A stretch of DNA of 38,352 bases. It comes from Candidatus Heimdallarchaeota archaeon (GTDB lineage: Archaea; Asgardarchaeota; Heimdallarchaeia; Heimdallarchaeales; Heimdallarchaeaceae). Under the pieces are notes generated by a model. It had not been told where the DNA came from. It ran no database searches and saw only the letters and a program-made list of their open reading frames with translations. The translations under genes and the position numbers were made by a program. How positions within the stretch are numbered: position 1 is the first letter of the stretch; each line of letters begins with the position of its first letter. This document shows positions 14,408 through 23,700 of this stretch, in pieces. The stretch covers positions 1-38,352 of the forward strand of contig JAAFKI010000008.1 in the NCBI GenBank assembly GCA_021399345.1, read 5' to 3'.

Positions 14408-15568
14408 TTGAAAGAAAAAAATAAGAAGAAAGGTTTGAAAGCATTCCTTAAGGGAAGTAAAGCTCAGATAAGAGGTGTTGATTTTTCACTAGCTCTTCTA
14501 ATCTTTGTTATAGCTTTTAGCCAGGTAATTATTGTTCTTTCAAATTTATTAATTCCTTCATTAGTGCAGATGGAAACCTATTCTCAAGAACAAGAATTGA
14601 ACAAATTATACAGTAATATTTTCTCTTCTGAGGGTAATCCATCTAATTGGGGGACCATTGCTACTGCCTCTTTAACAGATTTTAGACTGGGTCTAATGGG
14701 AGCAAATGGTGATCTCGATTTTACAAAAATAAATAGGTTGACTAACGATATTTCTTCCTATTGGACAATAAACTATCTGAATGTAAAAGTAGCGTACAAC
14801 ATGATCCAAGATTTCGCTGTCAGTATATATTCTCCAATTTCAATTTCCATTAATGACTATACTGCTGCTTTCGGTGAAATCAATCTTTATGGTGAGGTTA
14901 ATGAACATCAAACCCTAATAGAAGGTGCTGAAATTTGGGCTTTTGCTATTGATAATAATAACAATGTGGTCTCAAACTATACAACTACAAAGGATATTTC
15001 TGGTTCTATAAGCTTCAGAGCAACACTAATCGCTCCCGAAACAGATTATTATACAATAGTAGTATTTGCTCAAGTTGGGGAGATTTATCAAGATTATATT
15101 GTTAAAAGATTGGTTAGAGAAAGTAGTGGTCTTGAGTATTACTTTGTTGATTTTGATTTTCGACCTTTTGTTAAAGAAAACACAAACTCACCTGGTTCAG
15201 CAATAGATGTAACTGTTGAACGAAATGTGCTGAGTGATGAGGCTCATGCAATTGTTGTGTTTCCTTTTTCAGATTTAGGGGTAGACCATCATAAGCAGAA
15301 TTTAACTCAAGAAACAACAGCTGAAGGAGATATATATTCAGGAACAGGTATTTCGATAACCACTAATGGATTAGCTGTTGTTGTAGTAAATGAGAGAGCT
15401 GAATCAACATATTCTGCAGGTTACATCGGAATTCCTATGTTTCAAAATTCCATTCATGGTGGAATATTCGCACATTCCTCTTTCCAAGATCAACAAACTT
15501 ACATTTCAAAAACTAAGATGTTTACTATCAGAAATGTACTTCTAAAATGTCAAATTTGGTACTGGTGA
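14408..15568 (+). CDS. Large pilin-like membrane protein
   Basis: The open frame extends back to ATG 14336, inside the previous gene. TTG 14408, 4 nt after the previous stop, has AGGGGAA 8-9 nt upstream and is preferred, giving 386 residues. Lysine-rich start, then KAQIRGVDFSLALLIFVIAFSQVIIVLSNLLI, a single hydrophobic helix like that of archaeal prepilins and TadE-type pseudopilins. The remainder is a large beta-rich extracellular region with many Thr, Ser, Asn and Tyr. It is far larger than usual pilins. It may be a minor or tip subunit of the pilus-like fibre; that role is inferred from the operon. An alternative start at ATG 14381 or 14384 cannot be excluded. Confidence 0.6.
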   Translation: MKEKNKKKGLKAFLKGSKAQIRGVDFSLALLIFVIAFSQVIIVLSNLLIPSLVQMETYSQEQELNKLYSNIFSSEGNPSNWGTIATASLTDFRLGLMGANGDLDFTKINRLTNDISSYWTINYLNVKVAYNMIQDFAVSIYSPISISINDYTAAFGEINLYGEVNEHQTLIEGAEIWAFAIDNNNNVVSNYTTTKDISGSISFRATLIAPETDYYTIVVFAQVGEIYQDYIVKRLVRESSGLEYYFVDFDFRPFVKENTNSPGSAIDVTVERNVLSDEAHAIVVFPFSDLGVDHHKQNLTQETTAEGDIYSGTGISITTNGLAVVVVNERAESTYSAGYIGIPMFQNSIHGGIFAHSSFQDQQTYISKTKMFTIRNVLLKCQIWYW

Positions 15569-15572
15569 TACA

Positions 15573-16040
15573 ATGAAAAAACTAACAAAGAATAGAAAAG
15601 CACAACTTTTCATCATAGAAGCCTTTATCGCTGTATCTGTTATGATAATCATGGTAACTGCTTTGTATGAAGTTCAAATTGCTACACAACCACCAATAGA
15701 GGCAAATTACCAAGAAGAAGTATATACCGCTCTAAAATCGCTGGATAATCAGAATGTACTTGATGGTTATATTTATTCCGTTCTAAATAGTCAAACAGCA
15801 AACATAACTTACTATAGAACGGTTATTGAGCAAGCAATTTATGGCTCATTACCCGACAATGGTGAATTTAATCTATATTATGAAAACCTGGATACAAGCT
15901 TAGAAATATCAGGGAGTTGGATGAATCAACATCTTACACCTTCTAAGGAAGCTATAGGTATTGATTATATTATCTCAGAAGTGAATGGCGAATTGATTCC
16001 ATGTACCATTCATCTAAAAGTATGGTTAAAAGGTGTTTAA
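15573..16040 (+). CDS. Pilin-like protein
   Basis: 155 residues. A basic leader (MKKLTKNRKA) is followed by QLFIIEAFIAVSVMIIMVTALYEV, a hydrophobic helix with a Glu at the sixth position after the putative Ala cleavage site. This is close to, though not identical with, the type IV pilin rule of Glu at position 5. The rest is a small soluble domain with several Tyr and Asn residues. The ribosome-binding GGTGAT overlaps the stop of the upstream gene. Probably a minor pilin or pseudopilin of the same machine. No prepilin peptidase gene is in the window. Confidence 0.65.
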   Translation: MKKLTKNRKAQLFIIEAFIAVSVMIIMVTALYEVQIATQPPIEANYQEEVYTALKSLDNQNVLDGYIYSVLNSQTANITYYRTVIEQAIYGSLPDNGEFNLYYENLDTSLEISGSWMNQHLTPSKEAIGIDYIISEVNGELIPCTIHLKVWLKGV

Positions 16041-16041
16041 G

Positions 16042-16722
16042 ATGAAGAAAGTATCTCTCACTAAAAACAAACGAGGACAGGTCTTCTTGCTCTTGTCTAT
16101 TACAATACTTATTTTTCTCATTATTATATCTGCAACTATATTCCAAATAACACAAAGCCCATACATTAATCCAGCACCAAATCAACAGCAATTGTATAAT
16201 TATTTAGATAATAGTCTCAACGCAATAGATGACTTATCAAATGTTGCTTTGTCTCAGTTGTCATTGGGGGCATCTCGGAATGATGTTCTAACCATAATGG
16301 ATGAAGGACTGGAACTAATCGAAGCTTATCTGGATGATCACAACCTTCCATCTATCTTAACTTATGATGATGTTAATCTAATTATCGCGAATAGTAGCAC
16401 TGCACTTAATCCAGTGTACATTCATTTTGAGGTTGAAGTTTCAATCCACATTAACAGTTTGGATTTATACTATGATAGTGTAATTCATTTTAATACAACT
16501 TATTACATGGAAACATCTGGAATTATTGGCAATTTGAATTATGTTTATCTCTACAAAGAAGCAAATGGGGTTAAAACAATGGTAAATAACGGGATTGTTG
16601 CTATTTCGCCTAGTACATCTGTAACAAATTTGGGTGATGGTAGATATTCAGCTGATCTAGCTTCAGGACATCTGATAACAGCATTGTTACCTCATAACAT
16701 CTGGTTATGGTTAGAAATTTAA
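16042..16722 (+). CDS. Pilin-like protein
   Basis: 226 residues from ATG 16042. The frame also opens at GTG 16033, but AAAGGTG ends 7-8 nt before the ATG and the ATG follows the previous stop by one base. Basic leader with NKRGQ, then VFLLLSITILIFLIIISATIF as a single hydrophobic helix, then a mixed soluble domain with Asn-rich and Tyr-rich segments. The K-R-G-Q leader fits archaeal prepilin-like proteins, although no Glu follows at position 5. Last gene of the plus-strand block; the Hsp20 gene converges on it 25 nt further on. Confidence 0.6.
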   Translation: MKKVSLTKNKRGQVFLLLSITILIFLIIISATIFQITQSPYINPAPNQQQLYNYLDNSLNAIDDLSNVALSQLSLGASRNDVLTIMDEGLELIEAYLDDHNLPSILTYDDVNLIIANSSTALNPVYIHFEVEVSIHINSLDLYYDSVIHFNTTYYMETSGIIGNLNYVYLYKEANGVKTMVNNGIVAISPSTSVTNLGDGRYSADLASGHLITALLPHNIWLWLEI

Positions 16723-16747
16723 GTGGAAGGAGAAGAAAAGCGAAAAC

Positions 16748-17380
16748 CTATTCTACATCTATTTTATGTCCTTCATCTTCCTTTGCGTCTTTCTTTCTCT
16801 TAATGATGACTTCCAAAACTCCGTTCTTGTATTTTGCTTTAGCAGTTGATATACTTACGGGAGCAGGAAGACTTACTGCCTTCTCGTATTTCCTTGATTC
16901 AGAATGAGCTATGATTCTGAGTGTTTCTTCAGTTCCTGTCAGACTTATGTCTCCTTTATTAATTCCTGGAACTTCTGCAATAACTCTTACTAAATCTTTT
17001 TCTTTAAAAACATCTATCAAAGGTTCTCTAGTCTCTGAAGTTTCAAGATCTCCATACGCTTTGGGTTTAAGATTTCCAAATTGATTGAAGTTTGGTTTTC
17101 CATCTTCATCTACTCCAATTTTAAAACCATAAACAAAAGGATTGTTTGACATATTTTCTAACATACTTGGATCCAATCCACCCTCAAAATTATTCATAAG
17201 ATTCTTCAACATTTCATCAATCATTTTCCCAAATGAAGAACCTTTCATGAAGGGAATGAACTCTTCCATGATTTTATTCATATCAAATTCATCGCTTCCA
17301 AAGAAATCAAATGGATTTTTATAATCATCAGGAGTTTTCTTTTTCTTTTTCTTTTTCTTATCGTTATCCTCTGGATTCAT
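16748..17380 (-). CDS. Hsp20/alpha-crystallin family small heat-shock protein
   Basis: 210 residues. The C-terminal half is an alpha-crystallin domain: EPLIDVFKEKDLVRVIAEVPGINKGDISL (from about residue 118), LRIIAHSESRKYEKAVSLPAPV and YKNGVLEVIIKRK, the last with the family's G-V-L motif. The N-terminal half is long and Met/Phe/Asn-rich after a run of eight lysines. Small heat-shock proteins hold unfolding proteins in soluble oligomers without ATP. A TATATA-containing box near 17420-17428 and AGGTG (17391-17395) precede the ATG, so it has its own promoter. Its position between the two pilus blocks is notable, but no functional link is shown. Confidence 0.88.
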   Translation of the reverse strand: MNPEDNDKKKKKKKKTPDDYKNPFDFFGSDEFDMNKIMEEFIPFMKGSSFGKMIDEMLKNLMNNFEGGLDPSMLENMSNNPFVYGFKIGVDEDGKPNFNQFGNLKPKAYGDLETSETREPLIDVFKEKDLVRVIAEVPGINKGDISLTGTEETLRIIAHSESRKYEKAVSLPAPVSISTAKAKYKNGVLEVIIKRKKDAKEDEGHKIDVE

Positions 17381-17444
17381 GATAAACCAACACCTAATCT
17401 TCGAGAAAAAGTAGATATCTTTGTATATAAATACACTTATTTGA

Positions 17445-17478
17445 AGAAAAATAAAATAAAAAAAGACTATATAGTCTT
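17445..17478 (-). terminator. Palindrome plus T-tract after the secretion ATPase gene
   Basis: A perfect 16-bp palindrome AAGACTATATAGTCTT (17463-17478) begins directly after the TAA of the ATPase gene. On the minus strand it is followed by a T-rich tract (TTTTTTTATTTTATTTTTC counting the shared Ts). Hairpin plus U-run fits an intrinsic terminator separating the ATPase gene from the Hsp20 promoter. Confidence 0.55.
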
Positions 17479-17479
17479 C

Positions 17480-19015
17480 TTATGCTTTGAGACCCTTTCT
17501 TGCTTTTTCAAGAGTTCTATCTGGGTCAGAATTATATTCTTGGATAACGGAAGCTACATCTTCGAAGTAACGAATTCTCTTTTTGACCATCCATCTTAAG
17601 ATGGTTTTTCTTCTATCGAGTTCGTCAAGGATTTCTTGTTCAGTTAATCCGGTATTTTCCATGATTTTTTCTAATACATAACTTCTTCCGAAGTAAATGA
17701 ATGTATCATCCTTTGGATTCCATTGATAGAGTTTGTTTGTTAGAATTTCTTCAGTAACTGGATCTAAACCTATCAATTCAGTAACTGATTGAGTACGACG
17801 TGCGAATTTGGATTGTATTCTTACTTTTCTTATAACATGAATTAAATCTAATGATTTCATCATTGATCTTGGAATATTCATTGGTTTGCTTTCTAATCTG
17901 TGAATTACTCCTTCCACAGAATCACCATGGATAGTACCTAAACCTCTATGACCTGTACTCATCGCTTGAAACATTGCGTAGGCTTCATCTCCTCTGATTT
18001 CACCCACAATAATATAGTCTGGTCTTTGTCTCATTGCTGCACGAACTAATTCAAACATCGAGATTTGTCCTCTTCTGTATCCCGTTTCGGTTGTTTCTCC
18101 AAAACCAGAACGAACAACGCTTGGAATCCAGTTTTCATGGGCTAAATTCAATTCTGCTGTATCTTCAATTGTAACTACCTTCAAATCAGGTTTAATCATC
18201 ATAGCAATAGTATTCAACAAAGTGGTTTTTCCTGCTGCAGTACCACCAGCAATCATTGTACTAATATTATGTTCCATTGTAAACCAATAATAAGCTGCAA
18301 TATCTTGATCTATTGTGTTGTAAAGAATTAAGTCTGTAATTGTGAAAGGATCTGCTTTGAATTTTCTTGCAGTAAATGTAGATCCTCGTTGAGTTACCTC
18401 TTTTCCATAGGTTAGTTGTATTCTGCTTCCATCAGGTAAAGATGCATCTAACAGGGGATTTGCAATGCTTATATGTCTGTTTGCACGTTGAGCTAGTTTT
18501 ATGATAAAACTATCTAACTCTTCATCTGTATCAAATGAGATGTTGGTTGCAATAGATTCATATTTTCTGTGCCAAACATAAATTGGGATACCAGTTCCAT
18601 CACAAGAAATATCTTCTATGTTAGGATCAAGCATAAATGGTTGAATCATCCCATATCCAATTAAATCTCGTGTAAGGTAATACATTATCTTCTCAAATTG
18701 TGATTCATTCAACGAAACACGATAACGTTTAATGATATCAACTATTTTCTTCTTCAGAAATTCTTCAGCCTTTTCAGTTGATTTTAATACAGTAAAATCA
18801 ACGTCCAATTCATCTACCATAATAGAGAATATTTTGTTATAAATAGCAGTTTCCTTACTATCAAGAGGGATTTCTACTATCATATATTGTGTTCTCTTGG
18901 TTGTAGGATCAGTTTGAATTAAAACATATGAAAATGGAGGGCTTACTGGATATGTCTCTTCAAGAATCGGAACTGCTGCTGTATCAACAAAGGCTTCACC
19001 AGTATCATCTTGCAT
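17480..19015 (-). CDS. Type II/IV secretion ATPase (TadA/ArlI/PilB-like) of the pilus-like system
   Basis: 511 residues, the motor that powers pilin assembly at the inner face of the membrane. N-terminal domain with YPVSPPFSYVLI (22-33), as in archaeal ArlI and related ATPases. Catalytic core: GGTAAGKT Walker A (257-264), VTIEDTAEL Asp box (281-289), DYIIVGEIRGDEA Walker B (333-345) and GHRGLGTIHGDS His box (355-366). All catalytic elements are intact. No ArlH-type KaiC ATPase is nearby, so this is more likely a pilus-like than a true archaellum system. It is on the strand opposite its F-domain partners at 12153-13954 and downstream of two pilin-like genes. Confidence 0.93.
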   Translation of the reverse strand: MQDDTGEAFVDTAAVPILEETYPVSPPFSYVLIQTDPTTKRTQYMIVEIPLDSKETAIYNKIFSIMVDELDVDFTVLKSTEKAEEFLKKKIVDIIKRYRVSLNESQFEKIMYYLTRDLIGYGMIQPFMLDPNIEDISCDGTGIPIYVWHRKYESIATNISFDTDEELDSFIIKLAQRANRHISIANPLLDASLPDGSRIQLTYGKEVTQRGSTFTARKFKADPFTITDLILYNTIDQDIAAYYWFTMEHNISTMIAGGTAAGKTTLLNTIAMMIKPDLKVVTIEDTAELNLAHENWIPSVVRSGFGETTETGYRRGQISMFELVRAAMRQRPDYIIVGEIRGDEAYAMFQAMSTGHRGLGTIHGDSVEGVIHRLESKPMNIPRSMMKSLDLIHVIRKVRIQSKFARRTQSVTELIGLDPVTEEILTNKLYQWNPKDDTFIYFGRSYVLEKIMENTGLTEQEILDELDRRKTILRWMVKKRIRYFEDVASVIQEYNSDPDRTLEKARKGLKA

Positions 19016-19091
19016 GAATTAATTATATGTACTACTCTTTTTAAAGTTATTTTTCATATTAGGTGAAAAATATAGGAAATAGCAAGAAAAA

Positions 19092-19556
19092 CTAATCAAC
19101 TAGAGATATGTTGATATCTGCTCCATCATACACGTAGATAATTGTCGGTGATGAATTCAAGCTTGATATTGTTCCAGATATGGTTAAAACACTAGGATCA
19201 ATAAACAATGATACAGTAACAAAAATATCCTCATTTTTTATTACAGTTGCTTTAAGTGAGTAAGTGTTCTCTGAAGATACGACCTCTATTTCATAAGCTT
19301 CATTTTGGATTTCTTGAGGCAGCGTTAACGGCCGTTGCATGTTAATAGAAATGGCTCCTAGGTTAATCTGGTTCTGACCTTCGTTTAATAGATTGTGAAT
19401 CGTTTCTGCCATATTTTGCAATATGTTTTCCATATTCGTTTTAAGAGCTGTTTCTTCCATTGTATTATTTATAGCAATCATTGTAACTGCTATACCTGCT
19501 ATTGCAAGTGTTCCAACAAGAAGAATAGATAGGTACATGATATATTCGCTTGGCAT
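19092..19556 (-). CDS. Small membrane protein, pilin- or ArlF/ArlG-like
   Basis: 154 residues. The N-terminus PSEYIMYLSILLVGTLAIAGIAVTMIAI is one hydrophobic helix with a Glu at position 4, without the basic prepilin leader. It resembles the N-terminus of the archaellum stator proteins ArlF/ArlG (S-E-x-I-x-F-I...VAG). The remaining 120 residues are predicted soluble and beta-rich, outside the cell. It lies 76 nt upstream of the ATPase gene and 10 nt downstream of the pilin gene, with CTCCTT on the plus strand (AAGGAG on the minus strand) before the ATG as a ribosome-binding site. Assigned to the pilus-like system by position. Confidence 0.6.
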   Translation of the reverse strand: MPSEYIMYLSILLVGTLAIAGIAVTMIAINNTMEETALKTNMENILQNMAETIHNLLNEGQNQINLGAISINMQRPLTLPQEIQNEAYEIEVVSSENTYSLKATVIKNEDIFVTVSLFIDPSVLTISGTISSLNSSPTIIYVYDGADINISLVD

Positions 19557-19566
19557 GAAACTCTCC

Positions 19567-20427
19567 TTAACTTAATGATACATTTATTATTATATTAATT
19601 AGGTTTGCGACAATCTTATGCGCTGAATAACTTGGATTTGCTGGGAAATATATAGGATACTCATTTAGTTGATATCTATATTGGTTTATCAAGGTTATTT
19701 CACCTTGCATGTCATTATTATATTCAATCTCCCCTAGATGTTGTGTTTCTGTTCCTGCATAGGTTAGCTGAATATTGACATATTTCTGAGTTTCGCTAAA
19801 TAATGAGATAGAATCATCTTCAACAAACTTCACATTGATAATGTCCATATAATAGATTTCCTCAATTCCTGAAACCACATATTCGGTAGAAAGTGTATAT
19901 CTATAGTAAAGTGCTAATTCTAGAAATGAAGGATCATATATTGCTCTTGAGGTGTTTACAACTGCTATATCGTTGTAGACTGTACTACTCCCATTAAGAA
20001 ACAGATAGTCTTGATTTTGAGGACCAACTATATATCTATGCTCTCCTTCATTGTAGTCTCCTACAGCTGTACTACGGTGAATAATTCTCGTTACATTATC
20101 TTGTAAAACCAAACTATTTTGAGCTCCTAAAATATCTTTCAGAATGAATGTAAAAGCCCAATCTTCAACTAAATGTATAGTTCCTTCTTCTTGTACATAT
20201 AGGAAGTCTGAACTTGCAGGAGGAAGATTTTGAATTAGATCTTGTATAGTGGCATCTAGAGCTATGAAATACAGGTTACTGCTATTATTGTAGCTTTTAT
20301 CTTTGAACTGGCTAATGCTGGGCATCATGTAGACAAGAGAAATCCCTATTGCAGCAGTTATTAGAGCAAACATCAATACAACTGATATTATTGGAGATAA
20401 TGCTCTTCGATTCATTCTGAATTTCAT
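19567..20427 (-). CDS. Archaeal type IV pilin-like protein
   Basis: 286 residues. The N-terminus MKFRMNRRALSPIISVVLMFALITAAI matches the archaeal pilin N-domain (basic leader, R-R-A-x-S-P-I-I, long hydrophobic helix), the mark of PilA-type adhesion pilins in Euryarchaeota. Cleavage would be expected around the Ala or Leu of RRAL. The extracellular part (about 250 residues) is large for a pilin, beta-rich, with several N-x-S/T sequons. First gene of the minus-strand block (pilin, ArlF/G-like, ATPase). A TTAATTTAT-type box lies about 25 nt upstream of the ATG. Confidence 0.75.
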   Translation of the reverse strand: MKFRMNRRALSPIISVVLMFALITAAIGISLVYMMPSISQFKDKSYNNSSNLYFIALDATIQDLIQNLPPASSDFLYVQEEGTIHLVEDWAFTFILKDILGAQNSLVLQDNVTRIIHRSTAVGDYNEGEHRYIVGPQNQDYLFLNGSSTVYNDIAVVNTSRAIYDPSFLELALYYRYTLSTEYVVSGIEEIYYMDIINVKFVEDDSISLFSETQKYVNIQLTYAGTETQHLGEIEYNNDMQGEITLINQYRYQLNEYPIYFPANPSYSAHKIVANLINIIINVSLS

Positions 20428-20768
20428 TGTATGGGACTAATATAACTTGCATAAATTAAAGTTTATCGGAATTCCCCATCATAGTTATACAAATGTTTTG
20501 TGTAAGGCACGATTTTTGTCCATAGTATTTTTAATTGATTTAAAACCAATCTCGTTTCTGTAATTTTCGCGTATTATTTTTGTCGGATTTATACGCTACT
20601 TAGAGAGGTTGAACTCTTGAATAGATGAATGTTGTAAAGGCTTAAATATCATTTCGAATCCTTTATTATACTTACTTGTAGTTCCGATTTTGTAAAATCA
20701 TGCAACAAGTCAAAAAACTCGTCGGGGTTTATAAACCAAAGTAAAAATACACTAAGAAAGGGGTTATT
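20428..20768. other. Divergent intergenic region between pilin and ribonucleotide reductase genes
   Basis: About 340 bases with no convincing gene. The left part holds the minus-strand pilin promoter. The right part holds the nrdJ promoter with a 12-bp palindrome. I looked for a cobalamin riboswitch (the reductase needs adenosylcobalamin) and for tRNA-like folds and saw neither. The centre is AT-rich without clear structure. Confidence 0.5.
20726..20737 (+). promoter_or_regulatory. TATA box within a perfect palindrome upstream of nrdJ
   Basis: GGTTTATAAACC is its own reverse complement and contains TTTATAAA. Its centre is about 38 nt before GTG 20769, so transcription should begin near 20757. 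GAAAGGGG (20757-20764) would then be a ribosome-binding site at the very 5' end. The symmetry would suit a dimeric regulator competing with TBP, which is inference. Confidence 0.45.
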
Positions 20769-23700
20769 GTGACAGAAGTAATATTATCAAAAAACGCTCA
20801 AATTGTTCTTGAAAAAAGATATCTTCTTAGAGATGAGAATAACAAGGTAATAGAGACACCTGAAGAGATGTTCAATCGTGTTGCAAGTTCTATTTCTAGC
20901 TCGGAAGAGGAAAGGTTAGAATTTTTAGAATTGATGACATCACTAAGGTTTTTGCCAAATTCACCAACACTTATGAATGCAGGAACAGCTCTAGGTCAAC
21001 TCAGTGCTTGTTTTGTCCTACCGATAGAAGATGATATGTCTTCAATCTTTGATGCTGTAAAACATAGTGCTCTAATACATCAATGCTTAACTAAAGATTC
21101 TCTTGTCATGACAAGTGATGGTCTAGTAGAAATCAAAAATGTAAAATCCAATTCTCTCGTTGAAACTGATGAAGGAGTTTTTTCCGTATCTAAAGTTTAT
21201 TACAATGGTAAAAAACCAGTCTATAAAGTAGAAACTGCACACGGTTACTCAATCACTGGAACAAAACTGCATAAACTCTTAGTAATGAATAAGGATGGAA
21301 AACACTGCTGGAAGGAAGTAGGTAGTCTAAAGAAAGGAGATTGGTTGATTATAAAACCAAGTAATTGGCTGGGTTCGAAAATTAAATTACCAATGTTCGA
21401 ATATGTTCCCAAAACAGGTAGAAACCAAACAAGTTTCAAACCAATTTTGTACGATCTACCAGATATACTAACCCCTGAGTTATCCGAGTTAATTGGATTA
21501 TATATTGCAGATGGAAGCAATCATCGGGATGGAATACGTTTTACTGTTGGAAAACACGAAGAGGAAGTAGTAGACCGAATAAACAACCTTTCTATGATAT
21601 TGTTTGGAAAAATGCCTTCCTCTGTTGAATTTGAATCCGTATTTGAGGTTGGAATTTTAAGTGTCCAAATAAAAGAATGGTTAAACTTCTTAGGTTTTCT
21701 CAAAAAAAAGTCATCTGAAGCAGAAATTCCTAAGTTAATTCTTGAATCAAGTGAAGAAAACATTAGGGCATTTCTCAAAGGCCTTTTCAATGCAGATGGT
21801 TGCATTAGAAAATCTGGACACATCACTTATACATCTAGTTCACATAAGCTAATTTCTGATTTACAAATAGTATTACTTCATCTTGGTATACCAACTAGAA
21901 AATATAGGAATAAAACAACTGGAGTTTATCAGATTTCCATATGTACAAAGTCTGGTTTCATCAATTATAAGAATAAAATAGGTTTCATCTCTAAGAAGAA
22001 GAAATACAGATTGAAAGACATTAAGTCTGAAGATATATTCAAAAGAGGTCAAATGATCCCATATCAAAATCAAAGGATAAGAGATTGGTACAAAACAATT
22101 CCAAAAGGAGAGAAAATAAAGGTTCTCAAGGAGTATGGTGGTCTAGTATATCGCTCGGAAATTAGAGAGTTAAGCTATCAGAAACTAAAGATGCTGACAA
22201 AACTAGAAATGAAACCTGATTTCTTCGATGAGTTGTTACTCTCTGAAGATATTCTTTATACTCAAGTACGAGAAATTAAATCAGTTGGAATAATGGAAGT
22301 TTTTGACCTTACTGTTCCTGAGAAACACGCTTACATTGCAAACGGCTTTATTTCTCATAATAGTGGTGGAGGAACAGGTTTCAGTTTTTCTAAGCTTAGG
22401 CCAAAAAATGATGTAGTAAAAACTACTGGGGGAATAGCAAGTGGTCCTCTTTCTTTTATGGAGGTTTTTAATGCCGCTACAAACACTGTGAAGCAAGGAG
22501 GACGCCGTCGTGGGGCGAACATGGGTATTTTACGTGTTGATCATCCTGATATCATGGAGTTCATTACTTGTAAAGAAGATCAAAATCGTTTAACCAACTT
22601 CAATCTCTCTGTAGCAATTACTGAACATTTCATGAAAGCTGTTGAGAAAAATGAAGATTATGATTTAATTAATCCACGAATCAACAAAGTATCTGGTAAA
22701 ATGAATGCTAAAGAGGTTTTCAACAAAATTGTTGAAATGGCTTGGAAAAATGGAGAACCTGGAATTGTTTTTATTGATAGAATTAATCAAGATAACCCCA
22801 CACCAGAATTAGGTGAGATAGAGAGCACTAATCCATGTGTAACTGGAGATACTCTTGTTTATACAGCTGATGGAAGAGGTTCTGTATCTATAAAACAACT
22901 AGCTGATGAAGGACAAGACGTACCTGTTTTTTCTGAAAATTTTGAAGGAAAAATAGCAATTAGATATATGAGAAATCCACGAAAAACTGGAACAAAACAA
23001 CCCATCTATCGAATTAGCTTGGATACAGGAGATGAAATTAAAGCAACTGCTAATCACAGGTTCTACTTAAGAGATGGGTCAATGAAAAGGGTTGATGAGT
23101 TAAAACCCAATGATAGTCTTCATATTTTAACTAAAAGACTACAACCACAGAAAGGAATATACACAGTTACTGAATTTAATAGATATTGGCGAATGTATAA
23201 TAGGGGTAAAAGTGACAAATCTGAGCACACACATATTGCTAGTTTCTTCCATAATAACGATAAGTCTATACCTGAGGAATTTGTAGTTCATCATAAAGAT
23301 TTCAACTCTGAAAACAATGAACCAGAAAATCTAGAAATAATGACAATAGATGCACACTATTTGCTTCATGGTGAGAGCATTAAAGGAAATAATAACCCTA
23401 TTTACAAAATCAAAAAAGATAACAAGAAATGGGAATTATATAAAAAGAAAAACCCGTTCTACCAAACCAAAGGAGAAAATAATCCGCGTTTTGGAGTAGT
23501 ATTATCCGATGGTGTAAAAAAGAAAATTGGGGTAAGTATTAGGAACCGTCATGCCATTGATCCAAATTACAAAAAAATACTATCAAATATATCAATAAAA
23601 CTCTGGCAGAACAAAAGATACAGAAAGAAAACTGAACTAGGTTATAGAAGAAGAGCGAAAAGAAAACTAGAATATTGTAAAAAACAAACAGATCTGGAAT

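Noticed and set aside
16748..17380. Gas-vesicle protein related to Hsp20
   Set aside because: The alpha-crystallin domain is ordinary and no gas-vesicle genes are nearby.
12153..20427. Archaellum operon
   Set aside because: No ArlH KaiC-type ATPase or tandem archaellin genes; the RRALSPII pilin and TadB/C-like pair fit a pilus-like system better.
20428..20768. Cobalamin riboswitch upstream of the cobalamin-dependent reductase
   Set aside because: I saw no B12-box-like sequence or multi-stem fold, and the promoter lies only about 40 nt before the start, leaving no room for a riboswitch.
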